DNA of 64,000 bases from Coccinella septempunctata. Lineage: Eukaryota > Arthropoda > Insecta > Coleoptera > Coccinellidae. Below are positions 34,803 through 46,502 of the stretch, piece after piece (position 1 is the first letter of the stretch; the number at the start of each line of letters is the position of its first letter). The stretch spans positions 11,509,001 to 11,573,000 of the forward strand of contig NC_058198.1 of the NCBI RefSeq assembly GCF_907165205.1, written 5' to 3'. The notes beneath the pieces are model-generated. The model saw nothing but the letters and a program-made list of their open reading frames with translations, did no database searches and was not told the DNA's origin. Position numbers and translations under genes: made by a program.

Positions 34803-36510
34803 AACAAGATGCATCCATATTTACACTTTCTAGACGACACATCAACCTCTTTGAGTCTTTTACAAAACAGTTGATCATTTTGTTCATCACATAGATGACA
34901 TCTGTAGACGCTCTATGATATTTTTGCACGATATTTAAAAAATTTAATAACACCTATAAAAGTGTTATTAGTATAACTACTACAAAATCAAAATTTCTAG
35001 GACTATGGGTAATTTTCTTTATTTTGGAGCCTAATGAAAGGAAAAATTATAAAATGAATTCTAGGACGAAGAAAATTATTTTTTTTGAGTTATGTAATGA
35101 GAGCCTCATTCAACGCATGGACACCAACGAGACCCTGTATAAGATGCAAATTTTATCGTCATGGATTATTCTACTCCAATCATTTCATCTACGACATCGA
35201 AATCCTCAGTTCCACCCGAAATAATACTGTAGGGCAAAATCAATGTCATTAAAAGCTTCTTTTACGACTTTTATAAGTGTAAAGATATACCGTAACAGAA
35301 CATTGCATACAACGCTACTGAATTACTTGAAAAATCATTCCTGCCATCCGACGGCTGATCATCGAGCCCGTCTCAACTTTAAAGCTCATTCATAACACGA
35401 AAATGACGAAAAAAAAAAAGATTGCGGCCACGAAATTGAGGCGGCGAACAAGTGGGCACTTACCATACTAAATGCTAATATGAAAATTTTTCATAAGCAG
35501 GAATCGTGTTTTTAGTATATCTTTAATCTTAGTTTATATTTACGACGATAGTTATATTAAACCTAATCTTGTGATGAAACCGGCCTTATAATTGGGGATG
35601 GATGAATCCAGCGAAAGGTGTGAGTCGAGACACCTGTGCGACGCCCAGAGCGTTTTATGCGTGCCGGTATGCAAGAGAATAATCTTAACTGACAGTTTAA
35701 AAGATACGGCGGTGAACATAAAAAGGTATCTCACCATATGCCACAACAATTTTACAATGATTAAACATATTCGAATGTAATTACCCGTGTTCCATAGTAG
35801 CGAGAGACAAAATGGTATTGTTCATAACGAATCGTCCGAATTGTCATTTTGACACTAAATACATACGATAAGTTCCGTCCGATTCGATATGTTTGATTTT
35901 AGTAATGCGATGATCGCAACTAGGTAGAGGAATCTTTTACAATTATCGTCTTATGCTTTTCGTCTGCATACCAAGATTTGATGAAATGCCGGAAGGATTT
36001 GGTTGTAAAAAAAAAAACTATTTCAATTCATTGTTCAACGCACCAATATGTGATACTTCAGGAAAATACACGGTGATTCACCATGATGAGACTTTTATCA
36101 TTGAGTACTCAAGGCTTTAATGGAAAACCAATAATAATTTTGTGCTGAAAATTTTGCATGTTGGGATTTTCGACAATGAACTTTCTCCCTAAAACATTTT
36201 CAGACCTCTGCAACTCCCAGTTATGCCGGAAACGGTCTACCGTCAAATGAGACGAGATTTTTCTAATTTACATTGAATTACATCGAAAACTATTTTTACT
36301 TTCGATATCAAAAAAATACTTCGAATTCCAAGTATGTCTAATGAAAATACCCAGAAAATTTCAATTCAAAGTTTTACTCAGATTGGTGTGACATTGACAA
36401 CTAAAAGTTTTTGCATTCTATCAAGTGGTTTATGCCTGAAATTTATCACAGTAAGGCGTATTATCTCCTTCTCAATTCATTTTGTCAAGAATAATGTATC
36501 CGGTTCTATA
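34803..36510. other. Gene-poor; repeat-poor island at 35340..35960
   Basis: No convincing ORF. The part at 35340..35960 is less AT-rich than its flanks, has no repeat partner that I noticed and could be regulatory. A patch at 36130..36240 (AACTCCCAGTTATGCCGGAA) has relatives at 12040..12090 and, inverted, at 45560..45660. Confidence 0.35.
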
Positions 36511-37400
36511 TACAGGGTGTATTAGAAGGTGAGGCATTTTTTTCAATAGAAGGTAGAACTGGTCAAAAGAAGGCGTTTCACCAAAAATCGCCTATACAAA
36601 ACTTTCAAAATGACAAAGTTGAAAAAAATTGAAAATGATTAGTGAAATAGATCCTAATACGACCCTAGACCGTTTGTTAGCTGAATTATCGCAAAGCAGT
36701 GGGAAACAACTTTTCTCCTGATTCGACCATGTGGTTTTGCGTAGGAAATTGGCTAGTTTTATTATATATTTACGTGGTAATGAAAATGGAAACTTAGGAT
36801 TGCCGAATTGTTCTCATTATTTTTTAGTAACTTACAAGATTTTATGAAATGGCTTATTTCGATACCAATTGACATAGAGACTTAGGACACAAGTGTAAAA
36901 AATAGAATAATACTTCAAAATCTCACCAATAAATTTCGTCAAAATTATTCACGAATTTTTTCACAATGTGCATCACAATTTTCTTGTTCGAACATTCCAA
37001 CAATCGTCGTAAAAATGGGGTGAAATGGGGAAACATCATAGCACTTTATCAACATAACTAACATAGGCACTTTCAAGAAACTGCCTGGATTTTCTATATT
37101 TTTTTTGACCCTAAATTGTACAATGCAACAATTATGATTCTCTCAGAAGTGACCTGATGCATCTAATCCGATGAACTTGGTACTGTACCATTCATTGTCC
37201 AGCCATATGTTTATGTTTTGTTTCGTTTTTGCGATGCTGGAGTCACCTTCCACAGTCCCGTACATGAAATTCAATGAAATTTTGTCGAACTTCTAGGGGT
37301 TGTATCTCAGCCATCTTGGATATTTTATATAGACAATTCTTATTTTTATGACTTTCACCTTCTGTCAAAGGAAAGCCTCACCTTTCAAAACATCCTGTAA
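36511..37400. mobile_element. Inverted-repeat element, family B, copy 2
   Basis: About 890 bp with ends TACAGGGTGTATTAGAAGGT and CATCCTGTAA. It is inverted relative to copy 1 (25921..26760). There is no ORF. Confidence 0.65.
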
Positions 37401-37583
37401 AATTAATCCCTCACATTTTACATGGGTCATCATGCCAATCCTTAAGATCTAGATTGAACATCAGACTTCATCATAGTATCTTTGTAAAAGAGAAAATGCC
37501 TTGATTGCAATAGGAAGAAATCATAAAAAATTAATAGCCCCCATTAAATCAATTCCACCCTTATTTATCAAACTGCTTTCTTA

Positions 37584-38360
37584 TCTGAAATGGCACACCC
37601 AGTACATCTTGGCATTGTAGATAGCTGATTTGATGGTTATTCCGAAACTTGACGACACCTTGGTTAAAAACCTCGAAGGTTTATGAGTTATTAAGCTTCT
37701 TATGGAAAAAAAACGGAGGTCACACACTTTCGAATATTTTTTCTGCAGGGGTTTTTCCAAAAAAATCTCAACCATTTTGTTTGGAACTAAAATGTACGGG
37801 GTGTTTATGGGAGAATGAAGAATTCGACTATCGAATCGAATTGATCGAAACTTAAGATTTTCAATTTACAACATATATTTTTTTTGTTTCAGTCGATTCT
37901 ACGTGAAAAGAGAGGGGTTACCTTAATAAACCTTATACCTGAAATGAAAATTTTCAAAGTTATCGCGGAAACACTGGAAAAAAAAAGAGCCACTGCTTGA
38001 TAATTTTGTAACTTCTGGAAACCAGAGAAAAAACTGAAATTCTATGTTCGGATAAATTATTTTCGCATTTCATGCTTATCTAATAAATGGTTTCTTGAGA
38101 TTGTTGAGAATCCATCCACGATTCATGAAAATAACATCAAAATTATTTATCGGGACATGAAATTTCAGTTATTCTGTTTCCGGAAGCCACAGAAAATCCA
38201 GTAGTTTGAAATGGCTCTTCTCCCTTATTTTCAGTTTTTCCTTGATAACTTTGAAAATTTTCATTTTAGGTATAGGGTTTATTTTGGCAACCCCTCTTTT
38301 TTAGGTACAATCGAATGAAGCGATAGTATTATCGCAGAAGAAACAATAACTCATGAAGAA
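37584..38360. mobile_element. Fold-back element, family C, copy 2
   Basis: The left end GAAATGGCACACCCAGTACA is followed by TAGATAGCTGATTTGA, shared with copy 3. The interior folds back: CAGTCGATTCTACGTGAAAA (37893) faces its inverse around 38310 (TTTAGGTACAATCGAATGAA). The outer right terminus was not identified, so the end is approximate. Confidence 0.5.
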
Positions 38361-38539
38361 TTGTCCCATTTATGAATTTAAGGATGGCTTTGGACTATAC
38401 ATGCAGTTTATGAATTATTTTTGGGTTGTGAATTGTAGATGAATCTGAAATATTGAAATCAATATTATCATTTTTCATTTCATACTGCTTAAGTTTTTTT
38501 TCTTTTTCAGATAACAGTTTCTTGTAACTCTCTGGATTT

Positions 38540-38870
38540 TATTTTCTACAGGAGAATAAGTCTCACAGAGCGAGATGCCTTTCAATAGCAAATATTTCAG
38601 CTTTTTCAGTAAACAGTTTCAATTCTTACAATCCACTACGCTTAATGGGAGAAAGAGTTTTTTACTGAAGTTTTCCCTGAGCTCTTCAACCATACTCCAA
38701 TTTGTTTGGTACCCCTCTGCTACTACTTTATTCCATACACATGTCAAACTTATTGTTGTCGTTGGTTTTCTAAAAAAACATCATCGTCCAAATAAATCTC
38801 TGCAACAAAAGTTCTATGAATTTCTGGAACAAAAAGTAAGAGTTGCCATTTTAAAAATTCAATGTTGAGG
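38540..38870 (+). pseudogene. LINE A relic, second fragment
   Basis: Homologous to 31498..31660: shared blocks include AGATGCC, TTTCAATA, ATTTCAG, TTTTCC, AGCTCTT and TTTGGTACC in the same order. The fragment holds the region just after the reverse transcriptase core, with no intact frame beyond 97 codons. Confidence 0.45.
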
Positions 38871-40195
38871 GTGCATAAAAACTTCTCAAATATTCATGTA
38901 AAGTTGCGTAATTTAAAATTAAGATGGACCTGTTCGATCATTTTTCTACAGAATAGTTTATTCAGTGACTTTGGTCAATTTCTATACTTACTTACCTTAC
39001 TAATTACATTGGAATGAAATCAACAAGAACATATTTTTGTTCATCATATGAGGTCCTATTCATTCTGAATTTTCAATTTGAGGTCCATATCAGTTTTCTG
39101 TAATAAACACTTAAATTTGAATCCAATCGCTTTGTAACTAAAAACCTCGAATAATTTTCGAAAATATTCGCAAATGCATCATTTCCAGAGCCATTTATGT
39201 CCGTAGTGGTCGGGATGAGCCATAAAGAAGCACCCATTTAAATCTTCGTTTTATCCATCTTATGAGAGTTGAACCAAACCGGTACGAAATTATAAGTAAA
39301 CGTGGCTCTGCAACAAGTGGTCATTTACTGTAATTAATGTTGTTATGCAAATATTCCATGAGCGAAATCCTTGTCTCACCTGATCTTGAATCTCATTTCT
39401 TTAGCGTACCTATAATGAAGTATCCTGTAACCTGAACTTTAAACAAAACCGTGATTCTGCAGATGTAAATTCGGACGATTCATTACGCCCCAGGAAAGTC
39501 TTCAATTTGGTTATATTCGGAAGGTGCTGTAATAGTAATGATGTTTGATGTATATGGAAATCAATCTTATTAACTTTGTGAGGAAATGTGAGTTTCCATA
39601 GAAATTTGAATTGAAAAATACATAGTGCCATTTCTCAAAATTACATAACTTCCGGAGAAAATCCAAAATGTCCACCACATTGCAAAGAAAAGCTGGATAT
39701 TTTTTCATCGCGCACAACAAAAAGTGAGAGTAATGAAAAAATCAAATCAATCCTTATAAGATATTGATTGTAAATTATTCTGGGAGGTGCTTCCTAATAT
39801 TTTTTGTTCTCTCACATTGCTTCAGTGTTAGGTTAGGTTAGGTTGAAATGGCTATTTTTCACCTTATCTCAAATTTTTTATTGAAAAAGTTTTCCTTTTG
39901 TCCTTTTAACATACTGTTAAAATGTATATACAAATCAAAGATTCACTCTGTATATAGCGTGCGGAAAATTCGTACCAGGGGTTTTGGACACTGATCTATA
40001 GAGATCTTAGAAAAGCGACAGTGAAAATCATATAATTCTGTTTTTTACTTTTGATATAGCCGAAAGCTACTCTTCCATGGAAATATTTCAGTCGAATAGA
40101 CAATTGTCCAAAGCTTTTCGGTGAAAAGTTGCAGCTCATAATTTACCCTGATTCCCCTAAAACTCTAGAGGACGGTTCACGTCAATCAGCCTGTA
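38870..40195. other. No gene seen; short TTAGG run
   Basis: AT-rich. TTAGG occurs three times in tandem at 39828..39842, too short to be called telomeric. TCTGTATATAGCGTGCGG at 39952 and CAGCCTGTATAAT near 40190 may be ends of a short inverted-repeat element. Confidence 0.35.
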
Positions 40196-40470
40196 TAATA
40201 TTTCCTGTTTTTGCGGAAAAACCTATACAGGAGAAACAGTACTGCCATTATTAATTTAGATAGAAAAACATGAGTATTCAGAAATATACCCAATACCTTA
40301 CATTTCAAATAGCAGATCATGCATCGGCAATCATGTGATAGATTGGAATAAAACAAAGATATTGATGGTAAAACCTGATGTATTTAGAAAACATAAGAGT
40401 CAACAATATTCCGTGAATATTTTCTCCTTTAGGAGCGTTGCTATAGATTGTTGAAGAAAGTTGTTTTTGG
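40196..40470 (+). pseudogene. Penelope-like GIY-YIG endonuclease relic
   Basis: Reads CFCGKTYTGET near the start, the same Cys-x-Cys-Gly block as at 3104, then a diverged helix with EKHEYSE, IADHAS-like sequence and VIDWNKTKILMVKPDVFRKH. One in-frame stop follows TGETVLPLLI. This fits the C-terminal endonuclease of a Penelope-like element; the partner reverse transcriptase is absent. Confidence 0.5.
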
Positions 40471-40632
40471 ATAGTAATTGTAATTAGCAGCATAAAATGT
40501 CGTTTCTTAATTCCAGGTAAGGTTTTGGAAATATTTTGTAATAGTGTACTACCTATGTTTGTATGTTTGAATAATTTATTATTTCACAGAATTAACTCAT
40601 TGTGTTGTTCATCTGTAATTACACCCCTAAGA

Positions 40633-41410
40633 AAGGGTGAGTCTTTGAGTCGTAGAAATATTTTAACATTCGATTTTTAAGGTCAAAAGAAACACTTTTT
40701 TTCTATAGCATTTTTTCCGATTCGGCCTTGATAAAAAGATGGTGCCATTTTAAATTTTCATAATGAGCTGTGCCACCCCTGGTAAAACGAAATTACCTTC
40801 AGAAAAACTAGATAAATCTTTTAAAGATAGTTGCATTTGGTCAAAGTACCCAATTTTTCGAATTTCACAGAAATTTTTTATTTTTGAACATCAAATTATT
40901 CAATTTTTCATTATACCAAAAAATATGAAGAATATTGTTATTTTACGAAACGCTGAAATATTCATTAGATAGCGTCCAACTTAGTTTCAAGAGTTGGGTT
41001 TGTTGAATTTTTGGTATTTTTATGTTACGTAATGGTCGTAATGAGAAACCTGGAATACGTGGGTGATATCTTGTGTTCGAAAAAGATTCATAAAATAAAT
41101 GAAAAACTTTATTCCGATATTCATTTAATTCGATGAAGTCGTTTGTGAGATAAACAAAAAATTTTTTGTGGTTTTTCAGCACCCTGTAGCTTTCAAACCG
41201 AGCCGATTCGAAAAAAATGATAAAGGAAAAAAGTGTTTCCTTTGACCTCAAGAAACTTCTGTTGAAATATTCGGAAGAGTCAAAAACATTTCTTGTGGTT
41301 TTTCAACACCCTGTATCTTTCAAACCGAGCCGATTCGAAAAAAGTGTTTCCTTTGACCTCAAGAATCTACTGTTAAAATATTTGGAAGAGTCAAAGACTT
41401 ATACTGTATA
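40633..41410 (+). mobile_element. Family A element, copy 4, with duplicated right part
   Basis: Starts AAGGGTGAGTCTTTGAGTCG and ends AGTCAAAGACTTATACTGTA. It is longer than its relatives because about 120 bp near the right end are present twice in tandem (from TTTCAAACCGAGCCGATTCG at 41191 and again at 41319). It shares its terminal TATA with the next element. Confidence 0.7.
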
Positions 41411-42083
41411 CAGGGGTGACTAAATTAAGTCCATTGCCAATTCCGTTATTATTGATGCTATGAATTCGCTTAAATATGCAAACTAGAAGCTTTTTTACTG
41501 GCCTTCTCGATGCCGAAAAGGGAAACAAAATTGACAGTCGCGTTTTCAAAATATTTCATAAAATGTTATTTTTTTACACCCTATATTTCATCATGCATTC
41601 CGATTCGTAATAATATTCTCAACAACAAAGCTCATATCACCTCTCTTCCTAAGGTTGAAAATGAGCTACTAGTGTTGAAATATTTATTTCAAGACTATTT
41701 TTTTCTTTGTTTCGGCGAATTGTCCGAACATCCAGAAAAAAATTGTCATTCGTACCAAAATTGGGTGTTTGGACAATCATGAGGTTTTATTCGCCAAAAC
41801 ATGGAAATTTTTCGTACTAGCGAATGAAATAAATATCTATTTCCACATAAGTCGGTCATTTTCAACTTTAGGAAGAATGGTGATATGAGTTTTGCTGTTG
41901 AGAATGTTATTACGAATCGAAATGCATGATAAAATATAGGGTGTTTTATGAAATATTTTGAAAACGCGACTGACAATTTTTTATTTGTTTTCGGCATTGA
42001 GGAGATTATTAAAAATGCTACTAGTTTGCCCATTCAACCGAATTCGTAGCATCAATAATAACGGAGTTGGAACACCCTGTATA
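41409..42083. mobile_element. Whole-length palindromic element, family F
   Basis: 675 bp that pairs with itself: the left TACAGGGGTGACTAAATTAA and the right ACGGAGTTGGAACACCCTGTA are followed inward by matching blocks such as ATTATTGATGCTATGAATTC against GAATTCGTAGCATCAATAAT, and TTTTCAAAATATTTCATAAA against its inverse. The fold runs almost to the centre near 41746. No gene. Confidence 0.75.
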
Positions 42084-42900
42084 TCCAAAGCTATTCCAGC
42101 GTTCGTTGAAATTTTTGCATAATTATCTGCTCATTCTACTGGATTATCAAAGTAAATACCAATATCATATTCTGTATTTTATATTTCGAAAAATTACGAA
42201 CCACGCTGGGATTGTTCGAAAACCCATTACATTAATTAAATAAGGATTGGTATCGTACCAATTAACGTCTTGTTATTTACCGAAATTAACCAGTCCACAG
42301 GTGGTCTGTCAAGACGTAAAGATAATACCGCGTTGGAGACCTAATGTCTCGGAACACCGAGCAGATGTAACGTATAACCCAAAACGGAGTGTCTGGACCG
42401 GGCTTAATAAACGAAAAGGAGTCTCGGCTAACAAAAAAGAACTACACATATTTATGCCCGCTTTAGATCTTAAAAAACCATGACTAATTTCATATTATGA
42501 AAAGAATAAATAATGTTCCGTTCCGAGCATCAGGCTATCGGCCGGTCCCGGGGTGATGAAGGTGGCCAGTTTTTTTCAAGGCATGCCATTCTGAAGGTTA
42601 TGACATTGATGAATATTGGTAAATGAAATTGGGGAACACCTTCAACACGTCGGGAACCCCGGACTTTTAGGTGCTAAGAGGATTTTTACCGGTTCACACC
42701 TATCTCTAATCTTTCTAATTTTCTGATAATCGAAATCTGCTCTCTTGACGTTCACCTGTTGCCGGCCCTTGTCTATCTGACCTGCTGTATCGAGTGCTTC
42801 TCGACCGAATCATCCTGTATCGAATATTTTAAATGACTATTTTTGCAATGATGTGAAGGTTTGATTATGGAAGGTGAAATAAGGATGGGCAGACACATTC
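42084..42900. other. Repeat-poor island, no gene
   Basis: A less AT-rich stretch. A 78-codon frame at 42247..42483 has no recognisable motif. CACCTGTTGCCGG near 42750 is an E-box type site. Possibly regulatory, inferred from composition only. Confidence 0.3.
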
Positions 42901-44385
42901 TAAACTGCTCCACAAGAGTTAGGGATATAGTATTCAATCGTTTTTAAAAGTATGTAATCTTCAAGAAAACCGCTGTAAAATCATCTAAAACTCAATAACA
43001 ACTCGAATCGATCCAATAAAAATCAGTATGAGACATTTCGTCAATCTGGTCGCCTTTTTTCTGAAGTTTGGTTCTTTGCATATGCTTCATGAATGTTCTT
43101 ATTTTGAAATGAAGTCAGTTGATCAACGGCTTCGATTTGAAACGAGTTTTCTGAAAATGCCAAGACGTAAAGTAACAAACGCTGAGGCTAATGGGACTAT
43201 CAGAATGCTACAGGGTGGCCTAACTCAGGTTGTTGTAGCGGAAAGACTCCAAGTCAGCCAAAGTGTGATATGTCGACTTTGGAATAGGTTCAGGGAGACA
43301 GGATCCGTGTTGGAAAGACCAAGGCTTGGTGGGCGACGAAAAACAATACCTGCTCATGATGGTTTCATCACCGTTTCGGCGAGAAGAAACCCTACATCTA
43401 CGTGTAGAATGCCACGGAATACTCTTCAAAATGCAGATGGGGTCCAAGTTTCCATCGAAACCATCAGACGACGTTTGAGAGAGGTGAATCTAGGTTCTAG
43501 ACGTCCATTAAGAGGAGTTCCATTAACACGTGACCATAAGCGTCAAAGACTGGAATGGGCAAGGCAACATATCAATTGGAACGATCAATGGCGTAGTGTC
43601 CTTTTCACTGATGAATCCAGATATGGACGATTTTCAGATTCTCGAAGAATAAGGGTATGGACAATCCCAGGTATACCCCGTAATCTTCGCCATGTCCAAG
43701 AAGTCCATCCATTCCGAGGGGGTAGTGTTATGGTATGGGCCGGGACATGTTTCAACGGGCGCACAGATCTACACATTTGTTCTGGGAATATGACCGCCTT
43801 ACACTATAGGAAGCATGTCATTGATAATGTTGTGCCAAATTTTCCGCTATTGGTGAAACTTTTCAATTTCTAGACGATAACGCTAGACCGCACCGTTCAG
43901 CCATAGTTGAGAATGCGTGCGAGACGCTTGGTATTCCACATTTACCAATACCTCCGCACTCATCAGATTTGAATTGCATAAAACATGCATGGGATATGCT
44001 CCAAAGAAGATGAGATAATCATCAACCTACCCCAGAATCCTTAAATGATCTGAGAGAGCTTCTGCCCCGTTTATGGAACCAAATTCCTCAAGAAATGTAC
44101 AACAACCTCGTGTGTAGTATGCAAAGAATATGTCAAGCTGTTATTGATGCCCGTGGAGGTCATACATTGTATTGATAGTCTTAAAATGCTTGAATTCTCT
44201 GGGAATAAAATTTAGTTATTTTACTCGATTTTTCTTAACCACCCTCTTTACGCTGCAGGCCTACAGGCTAAAATTAATTTGCAACTTGAAATCATATTAA
44301 TGAGAATTTTCATCACAAATATCTTATTTTAACTATATTTTTTTGCAATTTAAGTCAATATCCCTAACTGCTGTGGAGCAGTTTA
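42901..44385 (+). mobile_element. Tc1-like DNA transposon, copy 2
   Basis: Nearly full length at about 1.48 kb. The terminal repeats TAAACTGCTCCACAAGAGTT (42901) and AACTGCTGTGGAGCAGTTTA (44366..44385) are inverted copies flanked by TA. Apart from small indels it matches copy 1 along its whole length, and it preserves the segments deleted there. Confidence 0.9.
43158..44175 (+). pseudogene. Tc1-like transposase pseudogene, copy 2
   Basis: About 340 codons, the usual Tc1 size. I take the start at MPRRKVTNAEANGTIR, although upstream ATGs at 43028 and 43109 are in frame. The helix-turn-helix (VVAERLQVSQSVICRLWNRF) and the arginine-rich GRPR-like hook (ERPRLGGRRKT) lead to the second HTH with VSIETIRRRLREVNLGSRR. 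The core has FTDESRYGRFSD (first Asp) and GGSVMVWAG. A 4-bp loss near 43840 shifts the frame just before DDNARPHRS (second Asp); a TGA replaces Leu in QRRLDNH; and SSDLNCIKHAWD has Lys where the catalytic Glu is expected. It is inactive, and less decayed than copy 1. Confidence 0.88.
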
Positions 44386-44679
44386 TATATAAGCGTTTCT
44401 GTTTCCATGTTGCTAGAAATTGCACGAATGTTGCCAAACCATTAAGATCTGCAAAGTTTAACCAAAAATTTATTTTCAATCTGTCACCAGTATATTTCCA
44501 ATAGAAAAAATGAGGAAATCACTGAAGTGTCGGGAGCTTTTGGGTGCTTGTTTATTTTTCCTATACAGGGTGATTTACCGGGATGGCCTATAACAGATTC
44601 ATGGAAAACTCAATTTTGCGCTGAAGATTTACTGGTTATACATGAAACAGCCTACTATATATATACTTCCTTCTTTACA

Positions 44680-45552
44680 ATTGTATACACCGCGTATATT
44701 GCTGCATTGTTAGATAGCTGATTTGACAGCAATTTCTAAAATATATCATACTTTGGTGAATACTCAACAGTTTATGAGTTAATGGGGTTCTTTTGAAAAG
44801 AAATGGTAAAAACGTGCGGTCACACTTTTTTGAATACCTAATTATTTCTGTAATCTCTAACATTTAAAATTATGATTAGGAAGTATTATAAAAATGTTTG
44901 TTGTTTAGACCTGATAGATACGTTCATGGGAAGATCAATGGACGAGTAGGATTCATGAAAACCCCAGATTTTCAAATTACAACCTGCATATTTCATTAAT
45001 TCAGTCGATTCTACGTAAAAAAGAGGGAGAGTTACCCTGAATAAAACTTAATCCTAAAATGAGAACTCCCAGACTTATCAAGGAAAAACTTGAAATAAGG
45101 AAATTAGAATTTGATGTCTCTATAAGTAATTTCGACATTTCATGAATTGTACTTAATTAATTGTTTGTGGAGATTGTCGAGAATCCATGAATTATTAGAA
45201 TTATTTATCCAAACATAGAATTTTAGTTGCCTTTCTGAGATCTCCAGAAATCACATTCTAATCAAGCAAGTCGAAATTGCTGTTTTTATTTCAAGATTTT
45301 CCTTGATAACTGGAAAAATTCTCATTTTGGATATGGGATTTGTTCAAGAAACCCCCTCTTCATTCTCGTAGAGTCGACTGAAATAATAAAATATATATGT
45401 TGTTATTTGAAACTCTTGAGTTTTGATGAATTTGAATCCGAATAACTAATAAGCCGTTAATTTTTATACAAGATATGGCATTCTGTTGAAATTATTTTCA
45501 ATGAATATAATGCGAAGATAGACTGGGTGTGCTATTCAAAATGAAAATATGG
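44680..45552. mobile_element. Fold-back element, family C, copy 3
   Basis: The left end near ACACCGCGTATATTGCTGCA leads into TTAGATAGCTGATTTGACAG, as in copy 2; the right end is GACTGGGTGTGCTATTCAAA. Inside, CAGTCGATTCTACGTAAAAA (45001) and its inverse TAGAGTCGACTGAAATAATA (45370) face each other. Beyond the right end lies an inverted relative of 36130..36240. Confidence 0.55.
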
Positions 45553-46016
45553 AAATATTAGGCTGTTTCCAGAATAACCGAAAGTTGCAAAAATCTGGAA
45601 ATAGTTTAGGGGGGAAGTTCATTGTCGGAAATCCCAAAGTGCAAATTTTAAGACCAAAAATATGATTACCTCTTCATAAACTTCTAATAGACCAACGCTG
45701 TTATTCACCCAGTATATTAACTGTATAACGGGTGCCCAAAGATGAAACCGTCAAAGAGTATGGGATAAGAAAAACTGCAAATATAATGGCAGGATGCAAT
45801 ATACAAATGTCCAAAACCACTAGAAAAAATAATATAACATAAAGTACACAAAAAGTAATCGTATAATAATGATATAAAGATATTTAAAATTTTCCTTCCT
45901 CTAAAATAATGCTGTGAAAAAGGTATAATATATAAACGGACTATGAAAGAAAATTTTGAAATAAAGGATCTAAAAATTACACAAAAAAAATCAAGAAGCA
46001 CAGCAAAGAGAAAAAA

Positions 46017-46502
46017 TACAGGACGAGTTTTTGACGCACACATATATTTCAAATGATACCTTAGAAAACCCTTTACCAGTTTTTCCAATTCGGCTAGGTT
46101 GAGAAGAAGCTGTTGAAAATCCATGAAAAAATGTTATTTTCAGTTATATCTCACAAAAGACTTTATCGAATATAATGAATCAAATCGAAACATAATATCA
46201 TAACAAGGACACTAAATATTGCAAATAAAAAATATCTGTGAAATTTGGCACTTTGAATGAATGCAGCTCTGTTAAGAACCGCAGACCGCAGATGTGTAGT
46301 ATCAAAGATTTAGCTTGTTATTCTGGAGGGAATTTTGTTTTTTCAGAGGCAGCATAGCTCATTTTGAAAACTTAAAATTGCTATACATTTTTATGCCGAA
46401 TGGGAAAAAATGGTAAAGGATAAAAGTGTTTCTTTTGACTTCAGGAAACTACTATTGAAATATATGTACGTCATATGTGAGTCAAAGGCTCAACCTGTAT
46501 AT
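46017..46502 (-). mobile_element. Family A element, copy 5 (shortened)
   Basis: Orientation as copy 1. The left end TACAGGACGAGTTTTTGACG and the right GAGTCAAAGGCTCAACCTGTA enclose only about 490 bp, so an internal part is missing. Confidence 0.6.

Noticed and set aside
39828..39842. Three TTAGG units (insect telomere repeat)
   Set aside because: Three units are expected by chance or from local slippage; no longer array is present.
42247..42483. 78-codon frame in a less AT-rich island
   Set aside because: No motif, no splice-compatible neighbours, no family resemblance.
45717..46124. 135-codon minus-strand frame, hydrophobic
   Set aside because: It overlaps the start of family A copy 5 and is built of AT-rich codons; likely chance.
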